In this document: piece by piece, positions 32,485 to 44,191 of the stretch
Numbering within the stretch: the stretch's first letter is position 1
Layout of the letters: every line of letters starts with the position of its first letter
Assembly: GCA_030247885.1 (NCBI GenBank)
Contig: JAPDRO010000011.1
Coordinates: forward strand, 806,001 to 870,000
Source: Taxawa tesnikishii (nom. ined.)
Lineage: Eukaryota > Ascomycota > Dothideomycetes > Dothideales
Direction: 5' to 3'
Length of the DNA stretch: 64,000 bases
Position numbers and translations under genes: made by a program
The notes under the pieces: generated by a model
What the model was told of the DNA's origin: nothing
Databases searched by the model: none
What the model saw: the letters and a program-made list of their open reading frames with translations, nothing else

Positions 32485-34152
32485 ATGAAATACGCCGAAG
32501 CATCTGTCCCGGACTACGTCCTCCCAACCGAGACCCAGCTATGCGACGCCCGGTCAGCCATCTATCAACACCTTCCAGCTGAAGGAATCGGGGAAGGTTC
32601 AGTTGCCGCTCACCTACAAAATGATCTCGTCCAAGGTCTCAACCAGAGCAGCCAGTCTCCACGCTACTACGGCTTCGTAACTGGAGGTGCCACGCCTGCC
32701 GCTGCGTCCGCCGACAACCTGGTGACGCAGTACGACCAGAATGTGCAAGTACACCTCCCCAACGAGACGATCGCTACGGATCTTGAGTACCACGCCCTGA
32801 ATCTGCTTTGCGAGCTGCTGCGTTTCGACCCCCAACAATGGCCGCACAAATCCTTCACGACGGGTGCTACGGCCAGTAACATAATCGGCCTGGCCTGCGG
32901 ACGCGAGCACATCATCGCGGAAGCCGCGAAGCGTAATGGGAAGTCTGCGAGTGTCGCTGCGGATGGCCTTGCGCGTGCGATGCGGCTGGCGGAGGTTGAT
33001 GAGGTGCAAATATTGACGTCGGCGCCGCATTCGTCAATCCGCAAAGCCGCGTCTATCATCGGACTGGGCCATTCATCTGTCAAAGACGTTTCGCAGCCAG
33101 GCAGTAAGCATCTGCTCGACCTGGAAGCGCTGGAGATGGAGCTGAGGCGACCACATACAGCTTCCATTATCATGGTTTCGTGCTCCGAGGTTAATACGGG
33201 ACTGTATGCGACGGGTAGTGGCGAGGTGGAGAAGATTAGGTGCCTGGCAGACGAGTATGGCGCTTGGGTTCATGTTGACGGCGCCTTTGGGCTTTTCACC
33301 AGGCTTTTGGAGGGATTGGAGAAGTTCGCCAAAATAGCCGATGGTGCAAAGGGGCTCGAACTGGCTGACTCGATCACGGGAGACGGTCATAAGCTGCTGA
33401 ACGTGGTGAGTCGCGGCATTGTGTGGTTTCGCTTTGTATCATGTCCAATTATCTCCCCTTTTTCCGTCAGTGATGATCGTGCTCCACTCTTTTCCCCTCC
33501 TACCTGGAACACTTCGTGCTTTGATCCCATCACTAACTTCACTACCCAAGCCATATGACACGGGCTTCTTCTTCTCGCGCCGTCTCTCCACAGGAACTAC
33601 CGTCTTCCAAAATCCCGGGGCACCCTACCTCTCCGCCCACGCGTCCTCCATCCCATCGCCCTTGAACATCGGACTCGAGAACTCCCGTCGCTTCCGTGCT
33701 CTACCTGTGTACGCGACCCTGCTCGCTTATGGTCGAAGTGGGTACCGTGGGATGTTGGAGCGGCAGATCCTGCTATCGCGTACAATCTCAGAATACATGC
33801 TGCGGAGCGAGAAGTACGAGCTTCTGCCAGCACGGGGTGGCGAGGACGGTCAGGGAGTGGTGGGAGTTGAGGAGAGGTTGCAGGAAATGTTCATCATTGT
33901 GATCTTTAGAGCCAAGGACGTGGAGAGAAACAAGGAGTTGGTGAGCAGGATCAACGGGACGAGGAAAGTCTACGTTTCGGGCACGATGTGGGACGGTAGG
34001 CCTGCTGCGCGGTTTGCGGTTCGTAGCACGTCTCCTCTGTTTTGCGGAAACAGCAGCCAGCTGACATCCAATCCCAGGTGTCCAACTGGAAGGTTGATGT
34101 GGCGCGTGACTGGCCGGTCGTTCGAGAAGTGCTTGAAGAAGTCGCACGGTAA
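32485..34152 (+). CDS. Group II PLP-dependent amino-acid decarboxylase
   Basis: Three exons (32485-33405, 33551-34018, 34078-34152) give an intact 487-aa protein. The N-terminus has YYGFVTGGATPAAASAD; the cofactor-binding region has SFTTGATASNIIGLACGRE, HSSIRKAASIIGLG, VHVDGAFG with the pyridine-binding aspartate, and DGHKLLNVPYD with the PLP lysine directly before the first intron. This is the aromatic amino acid/glutamate/tyrosine decarboxylase superfamily; I cannot tell the substrate from sequence alone. The second intron has a weak GTTCGT donor, chosen because it gives the phase-consistent C-terminus VSNWKVDVARDWPVVREVL. Confidence 0.82.
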
Positions 34153-34404
34153 CGCTTTCTATGCAGTTTTGCAGATCCAGGTTCAAGACGGGCACAAGCG
34201 ATACGGAACGGACGTTTTGTGCAGCCCTCTGTTCTTCTGATTGAACACGAAACTACGGTTGTGATGGGAAAGGTGCAGAACAAAGAAGCAGCCAAAGAGC
34301 CGCCTCTGGGGGGTATCGTGCCATAATCCATCATCAAGCATCTCTCCTCCCCAACCCCGTCAAACGCCAGCTCCAAAAGAAAAACGCAATTTGCGGTGGC
34401 ACCA

Positions 34405-37400
34405 TCAAATGGTGAGGTACTTCTCCGTCAGAGCCCTCGCAGCAGCATTGTTATCGTTCATCGCACAGATGCCCGCAAGCGCAAACGCCGCCTCCTGCGT
34501 CATCTCCTCCGCATCCAGCTCTTCGTCGTCGCCGCTCTCGAGCCTCGCCAACGCCTCCTCTTTGACCTTCGCACCAAGTTCCAGACAGCGCTCGTAGCCT
34601 GGCACAGCGAGATGCGTGAGGCCCAGAAAGTGCCACATGCGCGACACGTTGTACTCAGCCTCCTGCTCGTGCACGGCACGGCACTTGTCCTTGCCCTCGC
34701 CGGGAGCAGTCCGGAGATTGTAGTACTGGCGCATGAAGGCAAGACCCTGGCCGATCTGATAGTGGCGGTTCTCGCTTTGACGTTTCATAGCGCCTTGGAT
34801 GTAGGAGAGGCCGATGCACAGATTGACAGTGACATTGTCCGGCTCGAGTGCGTATGCGCGGAAGTAGTAATTCAGCGCCGAGGGCCAGCTCGTCGCGGAC
34901 GCCATGATGTGGCCGTACAGCATGAGCAGGCCCGGATCGAGTTCTGTGATCTTCTCCGGGTTGCCCGGTTTCCCTCGGGTTTTTCTTGGCGTCGTCCTTG
35001 ATGTAACCACTGATCTCTTGCCCAGTGAAGCCGTAACGTTTCCTGCTCGGCTCATCGAGTACTGCGTAGTCGAGCTTTTTGACACCACGCAGGAGTACTT
35101 TTTGCGTCGGTCCGCTGTTGAACCAAGTCATGGATCCGGAGAAGAGGCGGTTCGCCGTCGCGAATAGTACATAAGGACCGTTGCTGAAGGGATAGTTGAA
35201 CGTGAACCACCGGCAGGCCTTGACGATGGTTTCCTCGTCGTTGCAGATGAGTGCGGATGCGAGCATCGCCGAAAATATGAGTTTTCTCGCTTCCTCATCG
35301 TGATACCATACGTTGGCAATGCTAGCGGCCTCACAGACGTCGGCAGGAACTTTGGTCTCGCCACGCTTGGCCTGCAGGACAGCATATTCGAGGAAGATGT
35401 CTAGCCACTCGGGAAACTGAATGCCGTAGAAATCTTTCGGAATAGCTGCTTGGATCTCTTCGTCAATTTCAGCGTCGTCTTGGATCGCATATTGGTCTCT
35501 GAAGGCTTCCACATCGACCAACCACTTTGCCCTTTTGCCATATTTGCGATATCCTTGGAAGTGCTTATGTCTCTCCTTCTTCGGGTAGAATACCCTGGCG
35601 TTTCGGAACTCTTCTATCATACGGCCTGCGGCATCGATCCATTCGGCGATGGCCAACTCATCCCCTTCATCGACCCCTTTTCGGCAACTCTTCAGGATGA
35701 AGTGGTTGGCTTGGATCCGCTGGCCTTGCTCCACCAACACCATAGCTCTTTCTCGCGCTCTTTCTGAGAGCTGTTGCGCTTGTGATTTCTCAGCGCCATC
35801 TTTTGGTTTTCTTCCGGCTCTCTTGCGTGCAGAAACCCAAGCTTGTTGTCCATTGGCTGCCGATGGCTCCTCGGATCCTGGGGTTCCATCTTGAGCTGCC
35901 CTGAAATCCAGAATTGATGTCCAAGATCCAAGAGAGGCTTCAACCTGGTTGCGTCGCATTCTGAAATTGGGTGTCGATGTGGCCGACGCGAGACTGGACG
36001 CGACGTCCCTCTGTGTAGAGTCCACAGCTTTTGTTTTGAAAATCGAAAATCGCTCACGTTGCTCTTGCGGAACCCAGGAAGGGATTTCCTCGTCGTCCTC
36101 GCCAGGCTGTGAAAGTCCGGACGGGCCACCAGGCTGCGAGACCGCTGTCTGCGAAGGAGCGAGGCCAACGGGTCGTGATGATGGCCACAGCGGTAGTTGG
36201 GCCTTTTGAGCTCACGAAGCTTTCCCAACGTGGTTACTCGGTTGATCAGTGGTACCGCTTCATGTATTCTGCCTTGACGTTCCATGATCTTGGCGAGTCT
36301 AATGCGAGGTTCAACTGCCTGATCGTCGTTGTCAATGATCTGCCGGTAGCAATCTTCAGCATCTTCGTCACGCTCCAAGGCTTCATAAGAGGCTCCCAGA
36401 CTTAGGTAGTACTCTGTATCGAGAACATCGGGTACACCCTGCAAAGGCTCGTAGAACTTGACGGCTTCGGCGTGCACTCCATACTCCCTGCAGGCATTCG
36501 CAGCGTCCCGGAAAAGGTCATGATATTCTGCAACGTCCTCGCGAAACTGCATAATGACTTCGAGGTGGCGCTAAAGACGATTAGGTGGGTGCACAACACG
36601 AACCAAAGCATGTCTACTCACGAATGCTTCAGCTCTGCTGGCTGATCCGAGCCCAAGTCGAAGCATACCAAGTTTGATGCGGAGTTCGATCGGCAGGCCG
36701 GCTCCATACTTGGAAGGGTCGTTGGCATGCGGACTGTTCGCGAATGCCGGTACCGTGCTTCTCCGTGGTTCGTTGTCAAAATCGAACTCGCGGTCATCAT
36801 CCTGGTAATCGTCCCAGAACGTCTCGTCCTTCCTTCCGAGCAACCATCTTGCTAATCTCTTGAGGAGAGTGATAGCTTCCTTAGCTCCACCGTCCTTCTC
36901 CACGAGGTCGATATAAACGTAGAGATGTGACCATTGTTCGTCAGCAGAGCCGAGTGTCTTTCCTTTGCTGTAGATCTCTATGGACCTTTCGTAAGCCGTT
37001 CTTGCTCGATTGATCTCTTCTCTGTGCCTCGACAAAGCGCACAGTTCAGCATATTGACGCACAACGGAGAGGTCGTGAGGGCGCAACTTGGCCATGGTTT
37101 TGCAGTGCACACGTGCTTTGTCTGGCTTGCCCATTTGAAGAAGGAGATTGAGTTTCTCCACTCGAGCATCGTAATCCAACGGGTCGAGCTTGATCACAAA
37201 ACTGAACGCATAGAGCGCTTGTTCCTGGCGTTCCTCAATGATCTTTGCGTTTGTGTTTTCCTTGATGAGCTCAAGATATCGTTCTCCGATATGCCACCAG
37301 AGAGCGGCATCCCGCTTGGTGATTGCTCCTGCGAAAAGTACAGTGAGCGCGTCCTCGTCTTGCCCCATGTGTGTGAGAATCTCAGAAAGCAAGCTGTAGG

Positions 37401-38256
37401 CGGCAAAGATCTCGGGATTCTTCTCGACCGCTTCGTTGGCATAACTTGCGGCAGCTTCAAAGTCGTTGTTCAAGTAACAATCGGTCGCCAGTTTCTGGAT
37501 TCTCATAAATTCCTGGTCAGGCTCAACTGGACCATGTCCACCCTTGGGGGCACCCCGCCTCCGACCTTCGCCCCTAGGAACCCGCTGTGAGCCTCTTGAT
37601 CGTCCACGCGGCCGCCCACGGCCACGCTTGGCAAGAGTCGGATCATGTTCGGTGCCCTTCAATGCCCATTTCCAGCCTCCCCTCCCTCTACCTCTCCCTC
37701 TTCCTGGTCCACGACCACCACGTCCCCTACCACGACCCCTTCGGCTGCTACCTCGACCTTCCTCGTCGGACGCCACGTCCCCGTCGATGGACATTTCATC
37801 TGCGCTTCCTTCCATGTCTGAGATCATGAAGTCCGGATCCGCTTCCGGGGTGTCGATACCGCCTACATCGCCCAGATCACCCATGGTAGCATAGTTCAGG
37901 AGCTCGTCGTCAATCTCATCGTCGTTCATAGCTTCTTCGTCGAGGTCATCGTCGTTATCACCCTGAAGACCCGGATCCAAGTGGGCGCCAGCATATGTGT
38001 TCGCAACTCGATGTAGTCCAAATTGTGCTCTTGCATGGCGCTCTTCATCGTCCAGGTCCTCATCTTCAGAATCGCCAACATTATCTGCAATGAATCCTTC
38101 GTGCACGATAGGTTCGTGCGCATAGTAACCACCATGGATGCCATTTATAGGAGGTTCCTGGACAGCGTATGCGCCATATTGATATGCGTTCGGATAAGGT
38201 GCGTGGAAACTGGTGCTCGGATCTGGGTAGATCCCGTCTGGATAATGACCATCCAT
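34405..38256 (-). CDS. TFC4: Transcription factor TFIIIC subunit Tfc4 (TPR protein)
   Basis: RNA polymerase III assembly factor that binds box A as part of the tauA module and recruits TFIIIB in the nucleus. Exons 38256-36622 and 36570-34405, about 1,266 aa. The N-terminal 150 residues are acidic; a Gly/Arg-rich basic stretch follows (SRRGRGRGRGGRGPGRGR). The body is TPR repeats, for example CYLNNDFEAAASYANEAVEK, AAYSLLSEILTHMGQDEDAL and REYGVHAEAVKFYEPL. The C-terminal conserved part includes ITELDPGLLMLYGHIMAS, ALNYYFRAYALEPDNVTVNL and FLGLTHLAVPGYERCLELG. One base is missing in the T4 run at 36204-36207 (restoring LRELKKAQLPLWPSS). One base is extra in T5 at 34980-34984 or two are missing nearby. 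Confidence 0.88.
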
Positions 38257-38952
38257 CGTAACAGTCTTTTCAACCCCACCTTCAAAAGCTCTCAAATCTC
38301 TACCGACTTCGAACGCCGCGAGTCGCTCTTCTCTTTGAGTTTTTCATGAAGTGTTCCTGGTGATGTGTTTTTCCGAATACTTCAGAAAGGTATCACGACG
38401 AAAACCGTTTACGAGCTTTGTGATCACAGATAGTGAGTTCTTTTGCAAGTGACTGAAGCGGCGAAAGCTTGTTCGAAGCCGCAGATATCCGATTACATGA
38501 TTGACCTGTTTATAATGATCACAACTCGCTCATTCTCCGTAGATGGAATACTTCACGAATACAAAGTCACATTCGGAGGTTGGGCAAGACGTTATCCTTG
38601 ACGTGGCTTTGAATTAGTCCCCTTAAGTTTGTGCAGGTGGAAAAGGGAAATGGCTGGGTGTTCGCGGTCAATGCCTTGTAAAGGATTGTGGACTGCCAAC
38701 TGCTAAAACATAGGAAGGGCTCCTAGGCAGAGGGCAGGATCAGGCAGATAACCATCAATAGCATGTCTATTCACCAGTCTAGCTGCCACTACAAGGAGAA
38801 AGCAATGCGCGCCATTGAGTCTTAGTAAGATTCTACACGATCGTTGCATTCCATATGCGCGCCGACATGCATTCCGAATAGCAATCATGCACACAACTTC
38901 CTCTGAAACAGCCTTCGATGCTCTTTTTACACTCTTCGCGCAAACCAAAGCA
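38257..38952. other. Divergent spacer between Tfc4 and a secreted protein gene
   Basis: A head-to-head spacer of 696 bases. I see no coding frame, repeat or RNA gene. Confidence 0.5.
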
Positions 38953-39509
38953 ATGATGCGAAACCAACTCCTTCTTGCGTTCCTGACTAGTTTTGCTCAT
39001 GGCCTCTTTCTACCGTTCCGACCGGCCCAGATCCAGGAACCCTTATCCGTCCAAGGGAAACACAACCAGGATCAGATGTCCTCTAACAGCTCTTCCCTAG
39101 ATGCCCGAGCCAGATCGGTAGAGGTAGTTTTCACCACGAAAGACGAGGACGAGGTGGTGCGCGTCTGGCTACCGCTTGGCAAGCGCGTGTATGCCGGTAT
39201 GCACCACGAGCCGTACAGTATGCGCACAGCTCTCCACTGATACTGGAACTATGGCTAGATGAGTTGGCGATTGTCCCGCCGCATCCGAGCACGGCAAAAA
39301 TAGTCAGCCTTGTCGGCGATGCAGCGACTCTGGCCTCATCAGAGCGCTTGCAGCAAGTGGCTTGTGCGATACGACCACGGCCAACCCCTGAGACAGTCCG
39401 AAGTACGGTATTGAGATTCAGCGGAGCAGATGGGACGGTGGATTTTGGGGATGCTGATAGAGACTGGTCCTTGAATGGCATGGAGATAGACACACTTAGA
39501 TGCCACTGA
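38953..39509 (+). CDS. Small putative secreted protein
   Basis: Exons 38953-39196 and 39259-39509 give an intact 164-aa protein. It begins MMRNQLLLAFLTSFAHGLFL, a plausible signal peptide. The mature part is a Ser/Asn/Gln-rich segment followed by a compact region (SVEVVFTTKDEDEVVRVWLP, ELAIVPPHPSTAKIVSLVGD, LQQVACAIRPRPTPETVRST). Only two cysteines are present, at ACAI and at the extreme C-terminus (TLRCH), possibly a single disulfide. I do not recognise a family. It is convergent with Sys1, with 186 bases between stops. Confidence 0.55.
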
Positions 39510-39695
39510 AGGGGTTTATGATGAGAGGAAGCCGATGTGAGAGGTGTCGTTGGGAGCTTCAGATGTCTGCTGGACCACACACTCAGCATTCGCGGCAGTG
39601 TCCTTCATTCCTGAGCTTCCTGCAAACTTCGGACGCATAGAACCAGCATTGCCAGAAGGGATAGGCGAGATCTCCAGATTGATAGCTTCTTTGTC

Positions 39696-40399
39696 TCAAG
39701 TTTCGCCATCCTTTAGCGCCATGCCCACCATCTCATATACGCCAGCACCATCCCTGCCAGCTAGTCTGCCACTGTCTCTACTGAAGCCCACCTCTTCTTC
39801 CAGTTGTCCGGGGTTACGCGGACGTCCGTCCTGCGTAGGGTCGGCTCTGGCTTTGCCCTTCCCACCGAAAGATATCGGTTTGAGCTCTCTCCACTGACAT
39901 GCCCAGACTCCTAGGAACGTCATGAGTGCAGCGCTCGCAAACTGGAGAGCCCACCAGAAGAGCTGCGTAGGGACAGCTTTGGTGTACATTGACGTGACGA
40001 TTAGATTGATAATATGGATGGTGATCGCAAAGTCCGGGACTAGTTTTGAACGAGCGATAAACAGGAGCAGGAATATCACACTGTAGACCATGTGTTAGAG
40101 AGACCGAGTACTGTTTCAGGAGAACAAGAAGGATATGAGAGGGATGACGTACCAAATCAGACTGTCTATCATCCAGCATAGAGCGATCGTCCATCCAGTG
40201 GTTATGTCGCCGCGAACAGTCCTCCAGTTGAACAGCAGATCCAGGGAGACGTTCTGGCCAGCTACAAGCGTAGTAAATAGGATGAGAGCGCTGCGCAGGC
40301 ATAATAGAGCACCTGCAGCACGAGAATCTGCCGGAGGATGCGTAAGGGCGCAAGGTCGGCAAGGGCGCCGGGACGCGCTGGACGGCGTCTACGAGGCAT
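39696..40399 (-). CDS. SYS1: Sys1, Golgi membrane protein (Arl3/ARFRP1 receptor)
   Basis: Recruits the small GTPase Arl3 to the late Golgi. Exons 40399-40153 and 40080-39696, about 210 aa. The N-terminus MPRRRRPARPGALADLAPLR leads to four membrane segments: a Tyr-rich LQVLYYACAA then LILFTTLVAG; GWTIALCWMIDSLI; VIFLLLFIARSKLVPDFAIT; and LFWWALQFASAALMTFLGVW. The C-terminus WRELKPISFGG is family-typical, followed by a polar tail. The exon phases do not match: between YYACAA and LILFTTLVAG the frame moves by one base, near 40288-40295 (agagcgctgcgc), where one G/C is apparently missing. With it the length is divisible by three. Confidence 0.85.
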
Positions 40400-40736
40400 G
40401 AAGCCTGATGATAACCACTACCGTCTAGAGCGCATTTGAAAGTAGTTTTGCTTATGTAGTTGATGTTGTGGGTATAGAGAAGTTTACTGACGAGCGCTAC
40501 CTTCAAGCAGCGGATGCTTTCCGAAGTCGATGATGGTCAAAGCTTCCATTCTACATTCGCCGCATTCGTTGATCATCAGAGTTTCACGTTACCTTACACT
40601 ACCTGTTCAACTGTCAGACGCCTTTGCATAGCGATTCTCGATAGCAAGGACAGGCTCTGATATACCACACTCAGTACTACAGAATTTCACAACATCAACA
40701 GCACCATCCGAACCAATCGTCGACTCGAGTAACACC
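40400..40736. other. Divergent spacer between Sys1 and Coa6
   Basis: A 337-base head-to-head promoter region. No coding frame, repeat or clear motif recognised. Confidence 0.5.
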
Positions 40737-41178
40737 ATGGGCTGGTTTTCATCCTCTGAGCCGACAGCTACGGCATCTCCTAAGGCGACCGAGGACGGTG
40801 GATTCATTGCACCAGATAGGAGCGCACGCCAACACTGCTGGGACGGGCGAGACGCCTTCTTTCGGTGTCTGGACCGCAACGGCATCATCGACAGTGTAAA
40901 GCAAGCAGACAAGGCGGCAGCGGCTTGCCCAAAGGAGCTACAGCAGTTTGAGAAAGCATGCGCAAGCAGTTGGGTATGTGCGCCATAGCATGAGCTTGGA
41001 ATATAGGACAAGAGTTGGTGGCTTACGATTCGACTAGGTGACGTATTTCAAGAAGCGGAGGGTGATGGAGTACCAGAGAGACCAGACCCTGAAGAAGCTG
41101 GAAGCAGATGGTGCGGTGACCACGGGTGCTGCGCAAACATCGGGAGGTTTCACCGGTAGCAGGGAGGGCAGGTCGTGA
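40737..41178 (+). CDS. COA6: Cytochrome c oxidase assembly factor 6
   Basis: Intermembrane-space protein that helps copper delivery to Cox2. Exons 40737-40973 and 41038-41178 give an intact 125-aa protein, the usual size. The twin-cysteine signature is visible: HCWDGRDAFFRC (CX9C), then ACPKELQQFEKAC (CX10C), followed by VTYFKKRRVMEYQRDQTLKK. The N-terminal 35 residues are low in complexity, and the tail after residue 105 is Gly/Thr-rich. It is the first of three adjacent genes for mitochondrial proteins on this strand. Confidence 0.9.
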
Positions 41179-41816
41179 TTGCTTTCAGGAGTATTGAATG
41201 GAGCATGGAAGATATAGGCCAAGCGGCCGCTTGAGCAGTGAAAAGAGACGAAATTCACTTGAGGATATGAAGGGTGAGAGATGCCCTTCACATTTGGATG
41301 AAACGGCATTCACGCCCTGCGGTAGAAGGGATGTGGTAGGCGCATCGTCAAGTGGATTCGCCTGTCTGGAGGTGCCGATGAGCTGACACTGGGGGAGACG
41401 ACTGGGCTCGACTCTGCCATCTATCCAGAGCCTGCCGATTATGCTCTGGGACGAGTGTGGTAGACATGACATTGCGCTGATGAAGGCTGAAGAACGTACC
41501 ATATTGTACCATATTGTACCATATTTGTTTGTTATTCTCCACTCGATACCACATCAAATAATGAAGTCTTGGTCGGATATACTACCTTGTCATGTGTTCA
41601 GTCCTCAAAAGCTCCAATCCGAGGTGTACTCGTAGCCGTAGAGTAGGAGACATTACAAGTACAATGCTTGCCTCACATATAGAAGGCTTGGCGTTCAAAC
41701 TGGAATCTCGTCCGACATGAATCCCTTCCCATTGGCGTATCGTACCTTCGCTTTCGCTCGATTTGCTGAACTCCTCTAAACAACCAAACACACACCGTTG
41801 CGTCCACCGTCGCGCA
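41179..41816. other. Intergenic region with a three-copy 10-mer
   Basis: Holds the Coa6 3' flank and the Slm5 promoter. The only structure seen is the 10-bp tandem repeat at 41496-41525 (listed separately). Confidence 0.5.
41496..41525. repeat. Tandem repeat, three copies of gtaccatatt
   Basis: Three perfect head-to-tail copies of a 10-mer in the Coa6-Slm5 spacer. No known function. Confidence 0.9.
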
Positions 41817-43517
41817 ATGAGAGTGTGGCGCAATGCAAGCTCAATAAGCTTGCGGTCACACTGGCGCGCTTACTCTTCGAAATCTAGAAACATTGCAGCG
41901 TTGCTGCAACAAGGGGCAAACAGCAGTGTAAGCGAAGAACCAGCGTTTATCAAAGTCGACGGCTTCGTTCGTTCTGTCAGGAAACAGAAACGTATTGCCT
42001 TTGCGGCTATTGGCGATGGCTCAACTCTACAGCCACTGCAGGCTGTCATGAAGCCGGAGCAAGCTGAAGAGTGAGTAACAATCTTTGAGTATCGCTGTAT
42101 GATTTCACGCTCTGACAAACGTGTCTCAGGCTCTCCACCGGAGCTGCTGTGCGATTAAAAGGAAAATGGGAGAAGTGCCCGCCCGGGAAGCAACAGTCAC
42201 ATGAACTACATGTGTCAGAGACACGGCTTTTGGGCGAAAACGACGTAGCAGTAGGCCAGGCTCATTCTATTTGCGTTTTTTCCCGCTAAACATATCTGCT
42301 AGTCGTATCCTCTACAGAAGAAATATCATTCGCCAGAATATCTGAGGACGCTTCCTCATCTGCGAGCACGATCGAACTTCAACTCTCTGTTGTTGCGGCT
42401 CAGGTCCCAGACGATTGCGACCTTGACCAAATTCTTCGCCGAACAAGATTTTGTACAGACCCACACGCCTATCATCACATCCTCTGATTGCGAAGGCGCT
42501 GGCGAAGTCTTTACAATATCCTCTAACGCGTCCAAAGTGTCGACCCAGAAGGTCGGGAACAATCAACAACCTGTCGTTGAGCATTTTTTCCGCACTCCAA
42601 AATACCTCACGGTATCGGCCCAACTTCACCTTGAGGCGCTTGCCCAATCTGTGGGCAAGGTGTGGACTCTATCACCCACCTTCCGCGCCGAGAAAAGCGA
42701 TACCCCTCGCCATTTGAGCGAATTCTATATGCTCGAAGCGGAAGTCTGCTTCGTTGATGACATGAATGCGGTCATGGACCTAGTTGAAAACATGCTGCGA
42801 GCAGTAGCAAATGAGCTGAAGGGTTCCCGAGTTGGGGAAGAGCTCCTCCATGCTGTTCATGACGCTGCCCAGCAAAATGTAGAGGACACGGATTTTGTAA
42901 CTAGCTCAAAGCTGAGCGAAAGGTGGCAAGGTCTTTCGGAGAGCAACTGGCCGCGGATTGCATACAAGGACGCGATAGAGACTTTACAGGAAGCATCGCG
43001 GGGTGGAATGGATTTCCGGTTTCCGCCCTCTTATGAGGAAGGTCTTCAAGCGGAACACGAGCGCTACCTTGCGAACCACTTTGGCAAGGGAAGCCCAGTC
43101 TTCATCACGGATTATCCAAAGCACCAGAAGCCATTCTACATGACACCCTCCGCAGGAGCACAAAGCGAGACCGTGGCATGCTTTGATCTTCTGGTCCCGG
43201 ATCTCTGCGAGCTCGTCGGAGGTTCTATGCGTGAGTACAGGTCGAAAGAGCTCATCGACTCTATGCGCCAGCACGGGCTGTGGAAAGATGATGTGCTCTC
43301 GCAGCAAGCATCTGAGTCTGGAGACGGTCCTCGCGACGCTGCTGGTTTCGATGGAACCTCGAACCTGGACTGGTATGTCGACCTCCGCCGCTACGGCAGC
43401 GTACCCCATGGCGGGTTCGGACTGGGCTTCGACAGGTTGCTCAGCTATTTGTCCGGCGTGACTAATATCCGGGACGTTGTTGCGTTCCCGCGGTGGTATG
43501 GACGGTGCGATTGTTGA
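41817..43517 (+). CDS. SLM5: Mitochondrial asparaginyl-tRNA synthetase (class II)
   Basis: Charges mitochondrial tRNA-Asn with asparagine. Exons 41817-42070, 42130-42250 and 42303-43517 give an intact 529-aa protein. The N-terminus MRVWRNASSISLRSHWRAYS looks like a matrix presequence. An OB-fold anticodon-binding domain follows (IKVDGFVRSVRKQKRIAFAA, VRLKGKWEKCP). The catalytic domain has HTPIITSSDCEGAGEVF, FRTPKYLTVSAQLHLEAL, motif 2 at FRAEKSDTPRHLSEFYMLEAE, and motif 3 at GGFGLGFDRLLSYLSG. The asparaginyl rather than aspartyl assignment rests on the DCEGAGE segment and overall likeness, and is probable. Confidence 0.88.
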
Positions 43518-44191
43518 CGACGACAATCGGTGTATAACACTTCATGTAGATTACCAGCGCGGCGTCCCGGCGTTTCTATGTAAGAACATGACCTCTCTGT
43601 GTTCCCCTGCACGAGCTCAGTTCTGGAGTTCCTCGGTCTTGCAGTTGCAGCTTTACATGAGGGTAGTACGGAGATATCACGGACGCTAATAGCAGCGTAA
43701 AGTTAAAGTAATAATCGTGAGGTCGAGACCGAGGTAACGATGTCTACCATCGCGTCTTTCCACGCACGATCGAATTCTGCATGATTTGTACTGTTGCTGT
43801 AAAATGCACAAGTGCTGCCAGATCCGGCGTGTGAACGTATAGATTGTGATTTTGCTATCAGGAAACAATGTTTTCGTTGCAAGAGGTTTATCTTCAACTT
43901 GTCCGCCATCTCCGGCTTCGGCTGAGCTGCGAAAGCCTGGGGCAGATTCCAATTATTTTGGCGATGACATCCATGCGACGCATTGGCATCGATGGAAGCT
44001 TAAGTTTTGTCTAAGTCGAGACACCTCGTTACCTCGTTCCAAACCACATATTTCCACTCGCCACGCCTTGCGCCCGTTTGCCTTGACCGGATCGCCCATT
44101 TGTACCACTTTCGCCGACCTCCGCCTCTTTCTTCCTCCTCATCTCTTTCACCGGAGCAAACCTGGACACACTCGCGCCCTCCGTAGGCCAC
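43518..44191. other. Intergenic region, nothing recognised
   Basis: Between Slm5 and the carrier gene. From about 44030 the sequence becomes C/T-rich, typical of a fungal 5' leader. No RNA gene or repeat is seen. Confidence 0.5.
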
